From assembly GCF_026319365.1 (NCBI RefSeq), contig NZ_JAPDMS010000002.1, positions 248,001 through 312,000 on the forward strand: a stretch of 64,000 nt of DNA, given 5' to 3'. The notes beneath the pieces were generated by a model. That model searched no databases, had not been told where the DNA came from, and worked only from the letters and a program-made list of their open reading frames with translations. Source of the stretch: Methylophaga sp. OBS1 (GTDB lineage Bacteria > Pseudomonadota > Gammaproteobacteria > Nitrosococcales > Methylophagaceae). Below are positions 25,551 through 35,076 of the stretch, piece after piece (within the stretch, counting starts at the first letter, position 1; each line of letters starts with the position of its first letter). A program made the translations under genes and the position numbers.

Positions 25551-28500
25551 TTAACCCTGTTGCGGTTCAGCCCGGGCCTCCAAACGCTGACGCCGCTTCT
25601 CAACCCAGGTCATCACATTGATCAGTAGACTGGGCAGGAAGGTCAATGTGACGATCATTGAGCACAGAATACCGACCAGCACCACGATACCCACACCGCG
25701 GTAGAGCTCGGTACCCGCACCGGGAATAAACACCAGCGGTGCCAATCCGAACACGGTGGTGGTGGTTGACATCAGAATCGGGCGCAGCCGCGTGGCGACA
25801 GCCTGGTTGACCGCAGTACGCACGGATATGCGCTTATCCCGCAGATTGATCCGGGTCTGTTCCACGATCAAAATCGGGTTATTCACCACCGTCCCCAGCA
25901 AAATAACAAAGCCCAGCATGGTGATCATATCGAAAGGCTGAATAATAGCAGGTAGCCCGACCAGGTTGAGCAGGGGACCGGCATGGTTGATGGCTACCAG
26001 CCCGACAATACCCCCGGCAATGCCCAGCGGCACGGTGGTCAGAATCAGCAAAGGATAGCCCCAGTGACTGAAAATGGCGACCAGCAGCAGGTAAATCAGC
26101 AACAGGGCAATCACCAGATTACCCGACAGTGATTCGCGGGTAGCATCAAGCTGATCGGCGGCGCCGGAAATACTGATGGACACGCCTTTTGCGACCTCAC
26201 CCGCTGCCTGCATCTCCGGCAGCATCTGGGTACGCACCATGTTAACGGCTGTTTCCAGTGCAATTTCACGGGGTGGAATGATTGATAACGTGACGGTCCG
26301 ACGCCCATCCACACGACGCAACTGATCACTGTCGACGGTTTCGGTGATATCTGCCAGCGCATTCAGCGGCAACACGGTACCTTCAGGTGTCATAACCGGC
26401 ATTGTCGACAGATCCGACAGTTTCTGATTCTGGCCGGCGGCACTGAAGATGAACATATCAATCTTGTCATCATCCATGAAAAACTCACCGACATAGGCGC
26501 CGTCACTCAGGGCCGCCACGGTGTAACCAAAATCATCGGCGGTCATATCGACCTCTGCCAGCCTGTCCCAGTGCGGTCGTACCTCCACCAGCGGCTGGTC
26601 CAGTGACAAGGCGGCGGGTTCGGATTCAATCTGCGGGTCTCCAAACAGCGTTTCGGCATTGCGCAGTGCATTTTCAGCCGTGGAATAGAGGCTTTCCTGA
26701 TCGGCACCGGAAATATCCAGGTTCACGGCCCGGGTACCGCCCTGATTGCTGGCAATAATCGAACCCCGGTGGGAAAAACCGCGCATGCCGGGGTAACTTT
26801 CAAACATCTCGGTGAGCGCGTCCATCATCGGCTCAATATCTTCAGCCCGGGTCGGCTCGCTCAGCACCCAGACCACCCCGGGTGCAATGCGTTGAAAATA
26901 GTATTTCAATGAAGGCAGTTCATGCTCGCCATTGTCGAACCTGGCCGGATCGGCATCCAGGGCAGTCACCAGATGGCTACGGATTTCTTCACCGACTTTT
27001 TGCATTTCTGACAGGTTGTAACCGGGTGGGGCGGTCATCACGCTGAAGGCCTTGGGCTCTTCCCCTTCCGGCAGGTATTCAGCGGGCGGCATCAGATAGA
27101 CACCAGCGCCCATTGTGCCGGCGAAAATCAGCACTATACAGGCCAGTCGACGTATTGGACCAGCATTCAGCCAGCTGACGGATTTGAGGATAGGGCCGGG
27201 GTGAGACAGATCGTCGCCATGATCACGATCATTACCGAAACCGGCCCGGGCGCAGGCTGCCGGCACTACGCCCACGGCAAACAGCATCGAGGCCAGAATG
27301 GCTGTGGATATGGCAATCGCGATATCGGAGTAGAGCTGGCCGGCCTCTTCCTGGACAAACAATACTGGTGCAAAAACCAGGACGGTCGTCATACTCGAGG
27401 CCAGAACCGCCGTCCACACCTCACGCACACCGGTAATCGCTGCCTGAATTCGATCCAGGCCTCGGCGGCGGCACTGTTCGATACTCTCCAGCACGACAAT
27501 GGTGTTATCTACCGTCATACCAATGGCAAAGGCGATCCCGGCCAGAGAAATCACGTTCAGCGTGCGATCAAAAGCCAACAGGCCCAGGAAAGCGGCAATG
27601 GTACAGACCGGCATTCCCATCAAGCCGATCAGCGTAGCCCGGCCGGACCGCAGGAAAAGGAACAGTACCAGGGTCGCCAGCACGGCACCCAAAGCCAGAT
27701 TGGAACTGACTTTATCTACCGAGGCCTGGACATAGCGCACATCATCACCAATCAGCTCAATGGTCATCCCGTTGGGATGCAATTGATCCTGACGGATCTC
27801 CTCGACTACCTTGAGCATTTCTTCCTTGATGTTAATCACGTTGGAGCCCGATTCACGTTTGACCGCCATGGTCAGGGCTTCTTCATTATTAACAATCGCA
27901 ATATTGCGAACTTCGTAGTGATCCAGCCGCACCTCGGCGACATCCTTGAGCTTGATGTCGGTGTTATTGCGATGCGCCAGGGTCAGTTCTTCCAGGCTCT
28001 GTAAATCCTGGAAGCGGCCGGTGGTACGGATAAAGTATCGACGTTTACCGTCGTCCAGGTCACCGGCTGAAGTATCCCTGTTGCGTTCACGAATGGCATC
28101 GCGGACTTCGGTCAGGGTTAAACCACGCTGTGCCAGCTTGGCCGGGTCGATGGTTATTTGAATCTGACGCTCTGCCCCCCCTCGCAGCTGCACTTCCGAA
28201 ACGCCGGTGACGCGTTCCATGCGTGGCCGGATATCATCATCGACAAAATCGGTGACCATATCCATATCAAGATTCAGCGGATTGCCAGACAAAGGCTTGA
28301 CCGCAAAGTACATGAAAGCATTTTCGGAAAAGGAACTGCTACGGATCGTAGGCTGATCCACGTTTTCCGGGTAACTGGGTACCTGACTCAGGGCGTTGGA
28401 GACTTCGATCAAAGTTTCATTGATATCTACGCCGAAAGGGAATTCCATTTCTATCTGCGCCTGGCCGGTATCGGCCAGAGACTCCATTCGGGTCATATTG

Positions 28501-28718
28501 GGTACGCTGCGCAGGTAGCGTTCCTGTTCAATCAGGATCTCTTTCTCGACATCCTGCGGGGTAGCGCCAGGCCAGCCGGTGACCACGCTGATAGTGCGCA
28601 CATCCAGATCCGGGATCATCTGTATCGGTATACGGGTCGCGGCAGCAATACCCAGCACCACGATAATCAGGACAATGACGGTGAGCAGTTTGCCGTTTCT
28701 TATGGGGGCTTCCAGCAT
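25551..28718 (-). CDS. RND efflux transporter, inner membrane pump
   Basis: Proton-driven pump of the AcrB/HAE1 type, 1055 aa. It has an N-terminal span (LLTVIVLIIVVLGIAAA), a large periplasmic porter domain with the family motif WPGATPQDVEKEI, a block of spans from about 340, a second periplasmic domain, and a final block of spans. The proton-relay Asp is kept in the fourth helix as GMTVDNTIVVLE (AcrB has DD; here D then N). The substrate is unknown. The adaptor gene lies 13 bp upstream in the same direction. No TolC-like gene is in the window, so the outer-membrane channel must be encoded elsewhere. Confidence 0.93.
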   Translation of the reverse strand: MLEAPIRNGKLLTVIVLIIVVLGIAAATRIPIQMIPDLDVRTISVVTGWPGATPQDVEKEILIEQERYLRSVPNMTRMESLADTGQAQIEMEFPFGVDINETLIEVSNALSQVPSYPENVDQPTIRSSSFSENAFMYFAVKPLSGNPLNLDMDMVTDFVDDDIRPRMERVTGVSEVQLRGGAERQIQITIDPAKLAQRGLTLTEVRDAIRERNRDTSAGDLDDGKRRYFIRTTGRFQDLQSLEELTLAHRNNTDIKLKDVAEVRLDHYEVRNIAIVNNEEALTMAVKRESGSNVINIKEEMLKVVEEIRQDQLHPNGMTIELIGDDVRYVQASVDKVSSNLALGAVLATLVLFLFLRSGRATLIGLMGMPVCTIAAFLGLLAFDRTLNVISLAGIAFAIGMTVDNTIVVLESIEQCRRRGLDRIQAAITGVREVWTAVLASSMTTVLVFAPVLFVQEEAGQLYSDIAIAISTAILASMLFAVGVVPAACARAGFGNDRDHGDDLSHPGPILKSVSWLNAGPIRRLACIVLIFAGTMGAGVYLMPPAEYLPEGEEPKAFSVMTAPPGYNLSEMQKVGEEIRSHLVTALDADPARFDNGEHELPSLKYYFQRIAPGVVWVLSEPTRAEDIEPMMDALTEMFESYPGMRGFSHRGSIIASNQGGTRAVNLDISGADQESLYSTAENALRNAETLFGDPQIESEPAALSLDQPLVEVRPHWDRLAEVDMTADDFGYTVAALSDGAYVGEFFMDDDKIDMFIFSAAGQNQKLSDLSTMPVMTPEGTVLPLNALADITETVDSDQLRRVDGRRTVTLSIIPPREIALETAVNMVRTQMLPEMQAAGEVAKGVSISISGAADQLDATRESLSGNLVIALLLIYLLLVAIFSHWGYPLLILTTVPLGIAGGIVGLVAINHAGPLLNLVGLPAIIQPFDMITMLGFVILLGTVVNNPILIVEQTRINLRDKRISVRTAVNQAVATRLRPILMSTTTTVFGLAPLVFIPGAGTELYRGVGIVVLVGILCSMIVTLTFLPSLLINVMTWVEKRRQRLEARAEPQQG

Positions 28719-28731
28719 GGTTCAAGCAGCC

Positions 28732-29778
28732 TTATTGGTTGACGACGGTGACAGCCTGACCATCACGCAGGACTTCATTACCGCGTACGACGACGCGGGC
28801 ATCGGCTTCCAGACCGTCCACAATGCTGACCCCACTCTGACTCTGCTGGCCAATAGTGACCTGGCGCCGCTCGGCGATACCGTCGTTGACCACAAACACG
28901 CTGTAACCACCATCCGGATGCAGCAACAGGGCATCGCGCGGAATCAGCAACTTCTGTCCACCGTCACCACTGAGACCGATCACAGCGGTAGCCGAGGTAC
29001 CGGGCAGCAGGTCGATATCAGATGCATCGACGACAACGCGGACCAGAAAAGCGCGGGCCTGAGGATCACTGACCGGTACAATTGCGCTGATCTTACCCGG
29101 CAACCGACGGTTGGGATAAACATCGGGAATGACCTCCACCGGGCTGTTCTGGTTGACTGAGGAAAACTGTTCCTGGGGGACATTGACATCAAGACGCACT
29201 TTATCCGTTGCCACCAGTTCCAGCACCGCCGTACCGCGGTTAATCCACTCCCCGGCCTCGGTCATCTTGGCACTGATAACCCCATCGAATGGCGCGGGTA
29301 GATCGTGGCGACGTAGTTGTTCCAGCGCGGCACGCTCAGTGGCTTTGGCAGCGACCAGAGACGCTTCCGCCAGCGCCAGATTGGATTGGCGATTGGCGAG
29401 TTCACTCTCGGAAATGTAGTTCTTTTTGCGCAGGCTCTGGGCTTCATTGACCAACCGCTGGGCTTCGTTGCGGGCTGCTTCGGCTTCTACGGTGGCGGCC
29501 TGGGTCTGGGCATACTGCTGGCTGGCAATGGCCGGATCCAGTTTAAGCAGAAGGTCGCCCTGATTGACTTCATAACCGGCATCAACCAGGACTTCCTTGA
29601 CCAGGCCATCGACCCGGGGTGACAGCATGGCTTGTCTTTCCGCAGTCAGCGAACCGGAGAGGGTCAGAGTTTCAGCTATGGTAGATTGGGTGGGGGAAGC
29701 GGTCGACACCGGAGTGGCATCATCAGCGTTAACAGTCAGGCAAAAAAGGCTGAAAAGCAGCCAGCTTAGATGTCGCAT
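28732..29778 (-). CDS. RND efflux periplasmic adaptor (membrane fusion protein)
   Basis: HlyD/AcrA-type adaptor of 348 aa that links the downstream pump to an outer-membrane channel. It has a signal peptide (LSWLLFSLFCLTVNA), a lipoyl half-motif (VDGLVKEVLVDAGYEVNQGDLLLKLD), a helical hairpin of about 85-160 rich in Ala and Glu, the second lipoyl half (LPAPFDGVISAKMTEAGEWINRG), and beta-barrel and membrane-proximal domains. No lipobox Cys is seen, so it is probably not a lipoprotein. It is divergent from the BASS gene with a 171-bp gap. Confidence 0.92.
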   Translation of the reverse strand: MRHLSWLLFSLFCLTVNADDATPVSTASPTQSTIAETLTLSGSLTAERQAMLSPRVDGLVKEVLVDAGYEVNQGDLLLKLDPAIASQQYAQTQAATVEAEAARNEAQRLVNEAQSLRKKNYISESELANRQSNLALAEASLVAAKATERAALEQLRRHDLPAPFDGVISAKMTEAGEWINRGTAVLELVATDKVRLDVNVPQEQFSSVNQNSPVEVIPDVYPNRRLPGKISAIVPVSDPQARAFLVRVVVDASDIDLLPGTSATAVIGLSGDGGQKLLIPRDALLLHPDGGYSVFVVNDGIAERRQVTIGQQSQSGVSIVDGLEADARVVVRGNEVLRDGQAVTVVNQ

Positions 29779-29949
29779 GAAAAATCCCGTTGCAAAATGT
29801 CCGTATGGTCAATGTCTGACCGAATATAGGGGCTGGAAAGCCGAGATTAGTTCCCGGTTAAGTGACCAGCGTTGTGAAAAAAGCTAATTTAATGATGTCA
29901 AAGACCCGTATGGCAAGTCTTGAGTGCCGATGTTTACAATTTTTTACAT

Positions 29950-30867
29950 ATGCATAGCTTAACCCGCTTACTACCGGTCTGGGCGATTTTACTGTGTCTG
30001 CTGGCCTGGTGGCAGACTGCCTGGTTTGTCAGCCTTAAGTCGGCGATTCTGCCTCTGCTGGCGGTGATCATGTTTGCTATGGGGCTGACACTGCGGCTGA
30101 GTGACTTTCGTCGGGTGCTCACCATGCCAGCGGTGATTCTGCTTGGCGTCAGTCTTCAGTTTGTGATGATGCCGCTGCTGGCCTGGCTTATCAGTCATGG
30201 CATGGCGCTGGAGACTTTGTTGGCAACCGGTCTGATTCTGGTAGGGGCCAGCCCCGGCGGCACAGCATCCAACGTGATGACCTACCTTGCCGGCGGGAAT
30301 GTGGCCTTGTCCATCTCACTGACAGCCTTATCGACGCTACTGGCGGTGGTGCTCACTCCCTGGCTGAGCTGGTTCTATATCGATGCCGATATTGCGGTAC
30401 CTGTCGGCTCGATGTTGCAGACTATTCTGGCGCTGGTGATTGCGCCGGTAGTGGGTGGTATGCTACTGAATCACTGCCTGCCGAGGCTTGTCGCTCCCCT
30501 TCAGCGTATTTGTCCATTGCTGGCAACGCTGGCAATTGTATTTATCATCGCCATTGTGTTTGCCTTGAACAGGAACAGCATGGCGGTCTTGTCTTTCACA
30601 TTGCTGGCCGCCGTCGTTATACATAATGCGTTGGGACTGACGCTGGGTTATCTGGCCGGCCGCTGTTTCGGCTATGAGGCGGCTATCTGCCGGACGCTGG
30701 CGATTGAGGTCGGTATGCAGAATTCGGGACTTGCCGTTGCGCTGGCAATGAAAAACTTTGCGTCGCTGGCGGCACTGCCCGGCGCGCTTTTCAGTATCTG
30801 GCACAATATCAGTGGGTCGTTGCTGGCGGCATTCTGGCAATGGCGGGATAGGAGACAAGGCCAATGA
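29950..30867 (+). CDS. Bile acid:sodium symporter (BASS) family transporter
   Basis: A 305-aa membrane protein with about nine to ten spans and BASS-family motifs: MFAMGLTLRLSDFRR near the N terminus, GASPGGTASNVMTYLAGGNVALS in the sodium-site region, and AIEVGMQNSGLAVALAM late. Bacterial members carry pantoate, pyruvate or other organic anions rather than bile acids; the substrate here is unknown. The ATG at 29950 was chosen over TTG at 29920 because the extra residues are not hydrophobic or conserved; neither has a clear ribosome site. It overlaps the next gene by 4 bp. Confidence 0.88.
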   Translation: MHSLTRLLPVWAILLCLLAWWQTAWFVSLKSAILPLLAVIMFAMGLTLRLSDFRRVLTMPAVILLGVSLQFVMMPLLAWLISHGMALETLLATGLILVGASPGGTASNVMTYLAGGNVALSISLTALSTLLAVVLTPWLSWFYIDADIAVPVGSMLQTILALVIAPVVGGMLLNHCLPRLVAPLQRICPLLATLAIVFIIAIVFALNRNSMAVLSFTLLAAVVIHNALGLTLGYLAGRCFGYEAAICRTLAIEVGMQNSGLAVALAMKNFASLAALPGALFSIWHNISGSLLAAFWQWRDRRQGQ

Positions 30868-32126
30868 GCGCAGAAATCGAAAGCCTTTACATGTTGCTGG
30901 TCGCGCTGGCGATCGGACTGATGATCGGTATCGAGCGCGGCTGGCAGGAGCGTGATAGTCAGGAAGGTCAGCGTATTGCCGGGGTGCGGACTTACGGTTT
31001 AATCGGTTTGCTCGGTGGTGTGTTGGGCATGCTGGCGCAGACATTTGAGCCGCTGGTGCTGGGGCTGGGATTTCTGGCTCTGACACTGGTGATTGGTAGT
31101 ATTTTCCTGATTAAACAGCGCCAGGAAGGGGAATGGGGCATTACCAGCCTGGTTGCCGCTTTACTGGTTTTTGTACTGGGTGCACTGGCCACCTCTGGCA
31201 AGGTTACCCAGGCCTCGGCCTCTGCGGTGGTGATGGTATTGCTGCTCAGTTACAAACCGCAACTGCACGGTTTGATCAGCAAACTGCGGCTGGAGGAGCT
31301 GCGTGCCGGTATTAAGTTATTACTGATATCGGTGGTGATGTTGCCAGTGCTGCCTGATCAGGGTTATGGCCCCTGGGAGGCGCTCAATCCCTATCGTATC
31401 TGGATGATGGTTGTGCTAATCGCGGCCATCTCCTTTATCGGCTATTTCGCGATAAAAATTGGTGGCGCCCACCGCGGGATTCTGTTCACCGGCCTGTTCG
31501 GTGGCCTGGCTTCTTCCACGGCAGTGACGCTGCATTTATCCCGCCTGGGTAAACAGAACCAGGAAGTGGCACCGGTAGCCTCCAGCGGTATTCTGATTGC
31601 TTGCGGTACCGCTTACGTCAGAATACTGATTGTAGTTGCCATGTTGGCACCTTCTCTATTAAGGGATTTGTGGCCACCGGTGGTGCTGATGGCTTTAGTG
31701 ACCTATCTGCCGCTGATACTTTATCGCTTTGCTAAATCATCCAGTTCACTGGGTACGTCATCGACGCTGCAGAATCCGCTGGAATTAAAAACGGCATTGA
31801 CTTTCGGTGCTATTCTGACCGCAGTCATGCTGCTCAGCGTGCTGTTGCGTGAGGCCTATGGTGATGCCGGTCTACTGATTCTGGCGGCGGTGTCGGGCAT
31901 GGCGGATATTGATGCCATGATGCTGTCGCTGATTGGCATGACGGATAATGATTTATCGACCAGATTGTTTGTGATGGGGCTGGTGATTACCGCCGCTGCC
32001 AACAGTATGGTGAAAGGGGTCATGACCGGGCTGATTGGTGGTCGTCAGCTTGCGATTAGAACGGCACTACCCTTAGTGCTGGCCGGAGTGGCTGGCGTCC
32101 TGGCCACATGGTTGGGGTATTGGTGA
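30864..32126 (+). CDS. MgtC/SapB family protein with DUF4010 domain
   Basis: A 420-aa membrane protein with an MgtC-like N-terminal half (ALAIGLMIGIERGWQERD, RIAGVRTYGLIGLLGG) and a DUF4010 C-terminal half (FTGLFGGLASSTAVTLHLS, AVSGMADIDAMMLSL). About twelve spans. The function is unknown; the family is sometimes proposed to move divalent cations. It overlaps the BASS gene by 4 bp, and the frame of the next gene opens before its stop. Confidence 0.85.
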   Translation: MSAEIESLYMLLVALAIGLMIGIERGWQERDSQEGQRIAGVRTYGLIGLLGGVLGMLAQTFEPLVLGLGFLALTLVIGSIFLIKQRQEGEWGITSLVAALLVFVLGALATSGKVTQASASAVVMVLLLSYKPQLHGLISKLRLEELRAGIKLLLISVVMLPVLPDQGYGPWEALNPYRIWMMVVLIAAISFIGYFAIKIGGAHRGILFTGLFGGLASSTAVTLHLSRLGKQNQEVAPVASSGILIACGTAYVRILIVVAMLAPSLLRDLWPPVVLMALVTYLPLILYRFAKSSSSLGTSSTLQNPLELKTALTFGAILTAVMLLSVLLREAYGDAGLLILAAVSGMADIDAMMLSLIGMTDNDLSTRLFVMGLVITAAANSMVKGVMTGLIGGRQLAIRTALPLVLAGVAGVLATWLGYW

Positions 32127-32170
32127 CGCTCAAGTCACCGGTTTCTTTCGCGGCAGAGGGAGAATCGCGA

Positions 32171-33028
32171 ATGCAGGCACTGTTTGTAAAACACCGCTCT
32201 CCGTCAATGGCGGCGGGGATGAACATACTGGCACCCGGGCTGGGTCTGTATTACCTGGGACAGCCACGTGACGCCTGGCTGTTAATGATTCTGGTCGTCC
32301 TGCCCTGGTTTGCATTATTACTGTTTCCCTGGCATCTAAGTGCACCGTTACCGCTCGTCGTTCTACCCTTGCTATCAGTCACGCTCTGGCTTTTAACGCT
32401 GATTTTCGGCTGGCATCGTGCCCGCAGGCAGAGTCCAATGGTTCAGCATGAATCACAGCGATGGTATCGCTATACAGGATTCTGGCTTATTTTCTGTGGA
32501 CTCTGTTTGCTGTGGTTGTCGCTGGCACTGGTGGTCAAACTTCAACTAAGCCTGCACCAGGTAACGGATAACGCCATGTCGGGTACATTCAAGAAGTACG
32601 ACTGGGTGGTGATTGGCGCTGATATTGGTCAGCCCGATACACTTCAGCATGGTGATATCGTGTTGTTGATTGACCCTGAGACTCACCGTGAAGTGCTTCA
32701 GCGGGTGGTGGCCTTACCCGGAGAGCAAGTCACTGTGCACGGCGGAGGTTTATTTGTTAACGGTGAGTGGCAGTCAGAACATTACCTTGACGACCTACAA
32801 AATCAGAAGTGGATCCCCGAAGGCGTTGTGCATACCACCGTGCCAGAAAATCAGGTTTTTGTACTCGCTGATAATCGCGATAACAATCGTGATAGCCGTT
32901 ACTGGGGGGCCATACCCATGGCTGAGCTAGTGGGTAAGCAGGTCTATCGTTTGGCTGACAAGCCCTGGCGTTTAACGGAACTGAAGCGTTTTGTGCGGAG
33001 TCTGAGCTCGAAAATCAGCGGAGACTAA
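32171..33028 (+). CDS. Signal peptidase I-like protein lacking catalytic Ser and Lys
   Basis: A 285-aa membrane protein with an S26 signal-peptidase fold after about four N-terminal spans (PGLGLYYLG opening). The final box LADNRDNNRDSRYWG is intact, but the nucleophile box reads NAMSGTFKKYD, with Ala135 where S-M-x-P expects Ser. The general-base box reads VLQRVVALPGE, with Gln177 in place of Lys. It is therefore probably inactive as a protease and may bind or regulate substrates. The start at 32171 follows GAGGGAGA; an upstream start at 32108 overlaps the previous gene. The next gene, a small exported protein, starts 2 bp after its stop. Confidence 0.8.
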   Translation: MQALFVKHRSPSMAAGMNILAPGLGLYYLGQPRDAWLLMILVVLPWFALLLFPWHLSAPLPLVVLPLLSVTLWLLTLIFGWHRARRQSPMVQHESQRWYRYTGFWLIFCGLCLLWLSLALVVKLQLSLHQVTDNAMSGTFKKYDWVVIGADIGQPDTLQHGDIVLLIDPETHREVLQRVVALPGEQVTVHGGGLFVNGEWQSEHYLDDLQNQKWIPEGVVHTTVPENQVFVLADNRDNNRDSRYWGAIPMAELVGKQVYRLADKPWRLTELKRFVRSLSSKISGD

Positions 33029-33030
33029 AA

Positions 33031-33384
33031 ATGCATAACAACGGTTTGTCTTTCGGTATCCTGATACTGTGCCTCACAGCAGGCGCAGCTTTTGCTGAAG
33101 CGCAGGAAAATTACCATAACTGTCTGTTCGACGCGGAAAACAAGACAAAGGCTGAACAGGCTGGTCAGACTCCGGCTATTTACTGCGCTTCGCGTCACTT
33201 TGATACCGCGCCGACCGCTTTTCAGGCACAAGTACTGTTGCAGGATCTGGAAGGAATGAAACAACGTGATCCCCAGTTTCGTGAATTTTACGAGACCGTC
33301 AGAAAAGACAGCAGCAATGATATTTATACCGATCGCCAGATTGTATTGATGTATATCGATAAACGGGAAGTCAATAAAGATTAA
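33031..33384 (+). CDS. Small exported protein, unknown function
   Basis: A 117-aa exported protein with a clear signal peptide (LSFGILILCLTAGAAFA, cut before EAQENY). The mature part is about 95 residues, charged, with two Cys (NCLFDAENK and AIYCASRH) that may form a disulfide. It is mostly helical by eye. No known family was recognised. It lies 2 bp after the inactive signal-peptidase-like gene, which suggests co-expression and perhaps a shared role. Confidence 0.7.
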   Translation: MHNNGLSFGILILCLTAGAAFAEAQENYHNCLFDAENKTKAEQAGQTPAIYCASRHFDTAPTAFQAQVLLQDLEGMKQRDPQFREFYETVRKDSSNDIYTDRQIVLMYIDKREVNKD

Positions 33385-33421
33385 AGTCTGCCAGCGGTGC
33401 TCCTGTGATTGCACCGATCAT

Positions 33422-33460
33422 TGATGCGGCCGGCCAGCGCTATCCGGCCGGACGCATCAT
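33422..33460. terminator. Hairpin between convergent genes
   Basis: An inverted repeat with arms near TGATGCGGCCGGCC and its complement with one mismatch, around a short loop, fills the gap between two convergent genes. There is no T-run on either side, so it is at best a weak or Rho-aided bidirectional terminator. Confidence 0.45.
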
Positions 33461-33490
33461 GGTAAACCCATCTTCTCAGTCAGGCATGAC

Positions 33491-34804
33491 TTAAGAGGCT
33501 TTAGGCGCATTGCGCCGAGCGCGTTGACCGGCCCTGGGCTGTGACGGCCGCCGCCGTTTTTGTGTGTGTGCGGTTTCACTGCGTTGACCATCCCGGTGTT
33601 CCGGTCTGGGCTTTTTAGGGCGACGAGGACGCTGTTTGGCGGCTGTGACGGGTCTTGATGCAGGCACCTCATGCACCGGCTCGAAGTCATCGATATATTC
33701 CCGTGACAGGGTTTTGCCAATCAGCCGTTCTATCGCGAACAACTGATCGGCTTCGTCAGCACTGACCAGGGAGATAGCTTCACCACTGGCGCCGGCCCGA
33801 CCGGTGCGGCCGATACGGTGAACATAGTCTTCAGCGACATTGGGTAAGTCGACATTAATGACATGCGGTAGTTGGTCTATATCCAGGCCGCGGGCGGCAA
33901 TATCGGTGGCAACCAGCACCTGAATCTCACCTGCCTTGAATTCAGCCAGCGCGCGGGTTCGGGCTGCCTGACTTTTATTGCCGTGAATCGCAGCGGCTTT
34001 GAGGCCAGCACTATCGAGATGTTTGGTCAGCTTATTGGCACCGTGTTTGGTTCGGGAAAAAACCAGAACCTGAAACCAGTTATTGTCGCGAATGAGATGA
34101 CTTAATACGGCCGGCTTTTGCTTTTTATCCACCGGTACTATCCACTGTTTGACGGTTGCAGCGGTACTGTTGGCCGGTGACACCGAGACTTCCACCGGAT
34201 TGCTGACCAGCGTTTTGGCGAGATTGCGGATGTCGCTGGAGAAGGTGGCTGAAAACAGCAGGTTCTGACGCTTTTTAGGTAACAGAGCGATGATTTTGCG
34301 AATATCGTGAATAAACCCCATATCCAGCATTCGGTCAGCCTCGTCCAATACCAGTACCTCTAGCTGATCAAAGCGAATCGCGTTCTGTTGGTACAAGTCC
34401 AGTAAACGGCCGGGGGTCGCTACCAGCAAATCGGTGCCGCGCCGCAGTTTCATCATCTGAGGGTTGATTTTGACGCCACCAAACACCACGGTTGAACGTA
34501 GTCGCAGGTGTTTACCATAAGTGTCGATACTGTCTGCTACCTGGGCAGCCAGTTCACGGGTGGGGGTCAGGATGAGCGCGCGAGCCTGGTTGCCGGCGGC
34601 CGGTTTGCCGGGTGCCAGCCGGTGCAGAATGGGCAGCGTGAAACCAGCAGTCTTGCCGGTACCGGTCTGGGCCGCAGCCATGACGTCCTGGCCGCTCATG
34701 ATGGCCGGGATCGCCTGGGCCTGAATGGGGGTTGGCTGATCGTAACCCTGTTCGGCAATGGCCCGCAGAATGGGATCACTGAGACCGAGAGATGAAAATG
34801 TCAT
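33491..34804 (-). CDS. rhlE: DEAD-box ATP-dependent RNA helicase, RhlE type
   Basis: RNA helicase of 437 aa with all DEAD-box motifs: the Q motif ([14 protein letters not shown]), [51 protein letters not shown] and [10 protein letters not shown]. The C-terminal tail from about 375 is basic and Pro/Arg-rich, as in RhlE proteins. Likely roles are in ribosome assembly or RNA decay. The ATG at 34804 begins MTFSSLGL as expected; no good ribosome site is seen. Gene symbol by resemblance only. Confidence 0.85.
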   Translation of the reverse strand: MTFSSLGLSDPILRAIAEQGYDQPTPIQAQAIPAIMSGQDVMAAAQTGTGKTAGFTLPILHRLAPGKPAAGNQARALILTPTRELAAQVADSIDTYGKHLRLRSTVVFGGVKINPQMMKLRRGTDLLVATPGRLLDLYQQNAIRFDQLEVLVLDEADRMLDMGFIHDIRKIIALLPKKRQNLLFSATFSSDIRNLAKTLVSNPVEVSVSPANSTAATVKQWIVPVDKKQKPAVLSHLIRDNNWFQVLVFSRTKHGANKLTKHLDSAGLKAAAIHGNKSQAARTRALAEFKAGEIQVLVATDIAARGLDIDQLPHVINVDLPNVAEDYVHRIGRTGRAGASGEAISLVSADEADQLFAIERLIGKTLSREYIDDFEPVHEVPASRPVTAAKQRPRRPKKPRPEHRDGQRSETAHTQKRRRPSQPRAGQRARRNAPKAS

Positions 34805-34980
34805 AAAAATACTCAAAAATTAGCGCAATCCCGGCGCTGCACAGCTTAAAGCTGGCGCGAGCCTGTTGTGATTCAGTGCCTTCAAAAGGCCTGCTGACAC
34901 AAAGGGGATTGTAGGGTTGATAACTGTGGCGGAGCGCCGGACAGGAACTGACAATGGATTTTTGTCGTCTCTGTCGTAGT

Positions 34981-35030
34981 ATGACAGATAAAGTCGATGG
35001 TGTTCGATTTTATCTGCACAAGCCTGTCAT
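34981..35030 (+). promoter_or_regulatory. Dyad in the 5' region of the pseudoazurin gene
   Basis: The 272-bp gap between the helicase and the pseudoazurin gene contains nested inverted repeats: ATGACAG at 34981 with CTGTCAT at 35024, and CAGATAA at 34985 with TTATCTG at 35010. The two pairs share the bases CAG and so are alternative structures. This could be an operator or a leader RNA fold. No convincing promoter hexamers were found in the gap. Confidence 0.3.
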
Positions 35031-35076
35031 GTAGTGATGTTATGATGGATTTGTATTCTTTAATTCAGGAGGGATT

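Noticed and set aside
27201..28004. 267-codon plus-strand frame inside the RND pump gene
   Set aside because: Antisense to the conserved RND gene; Gln/His/Arg-rich composition typical of a shadow frame.
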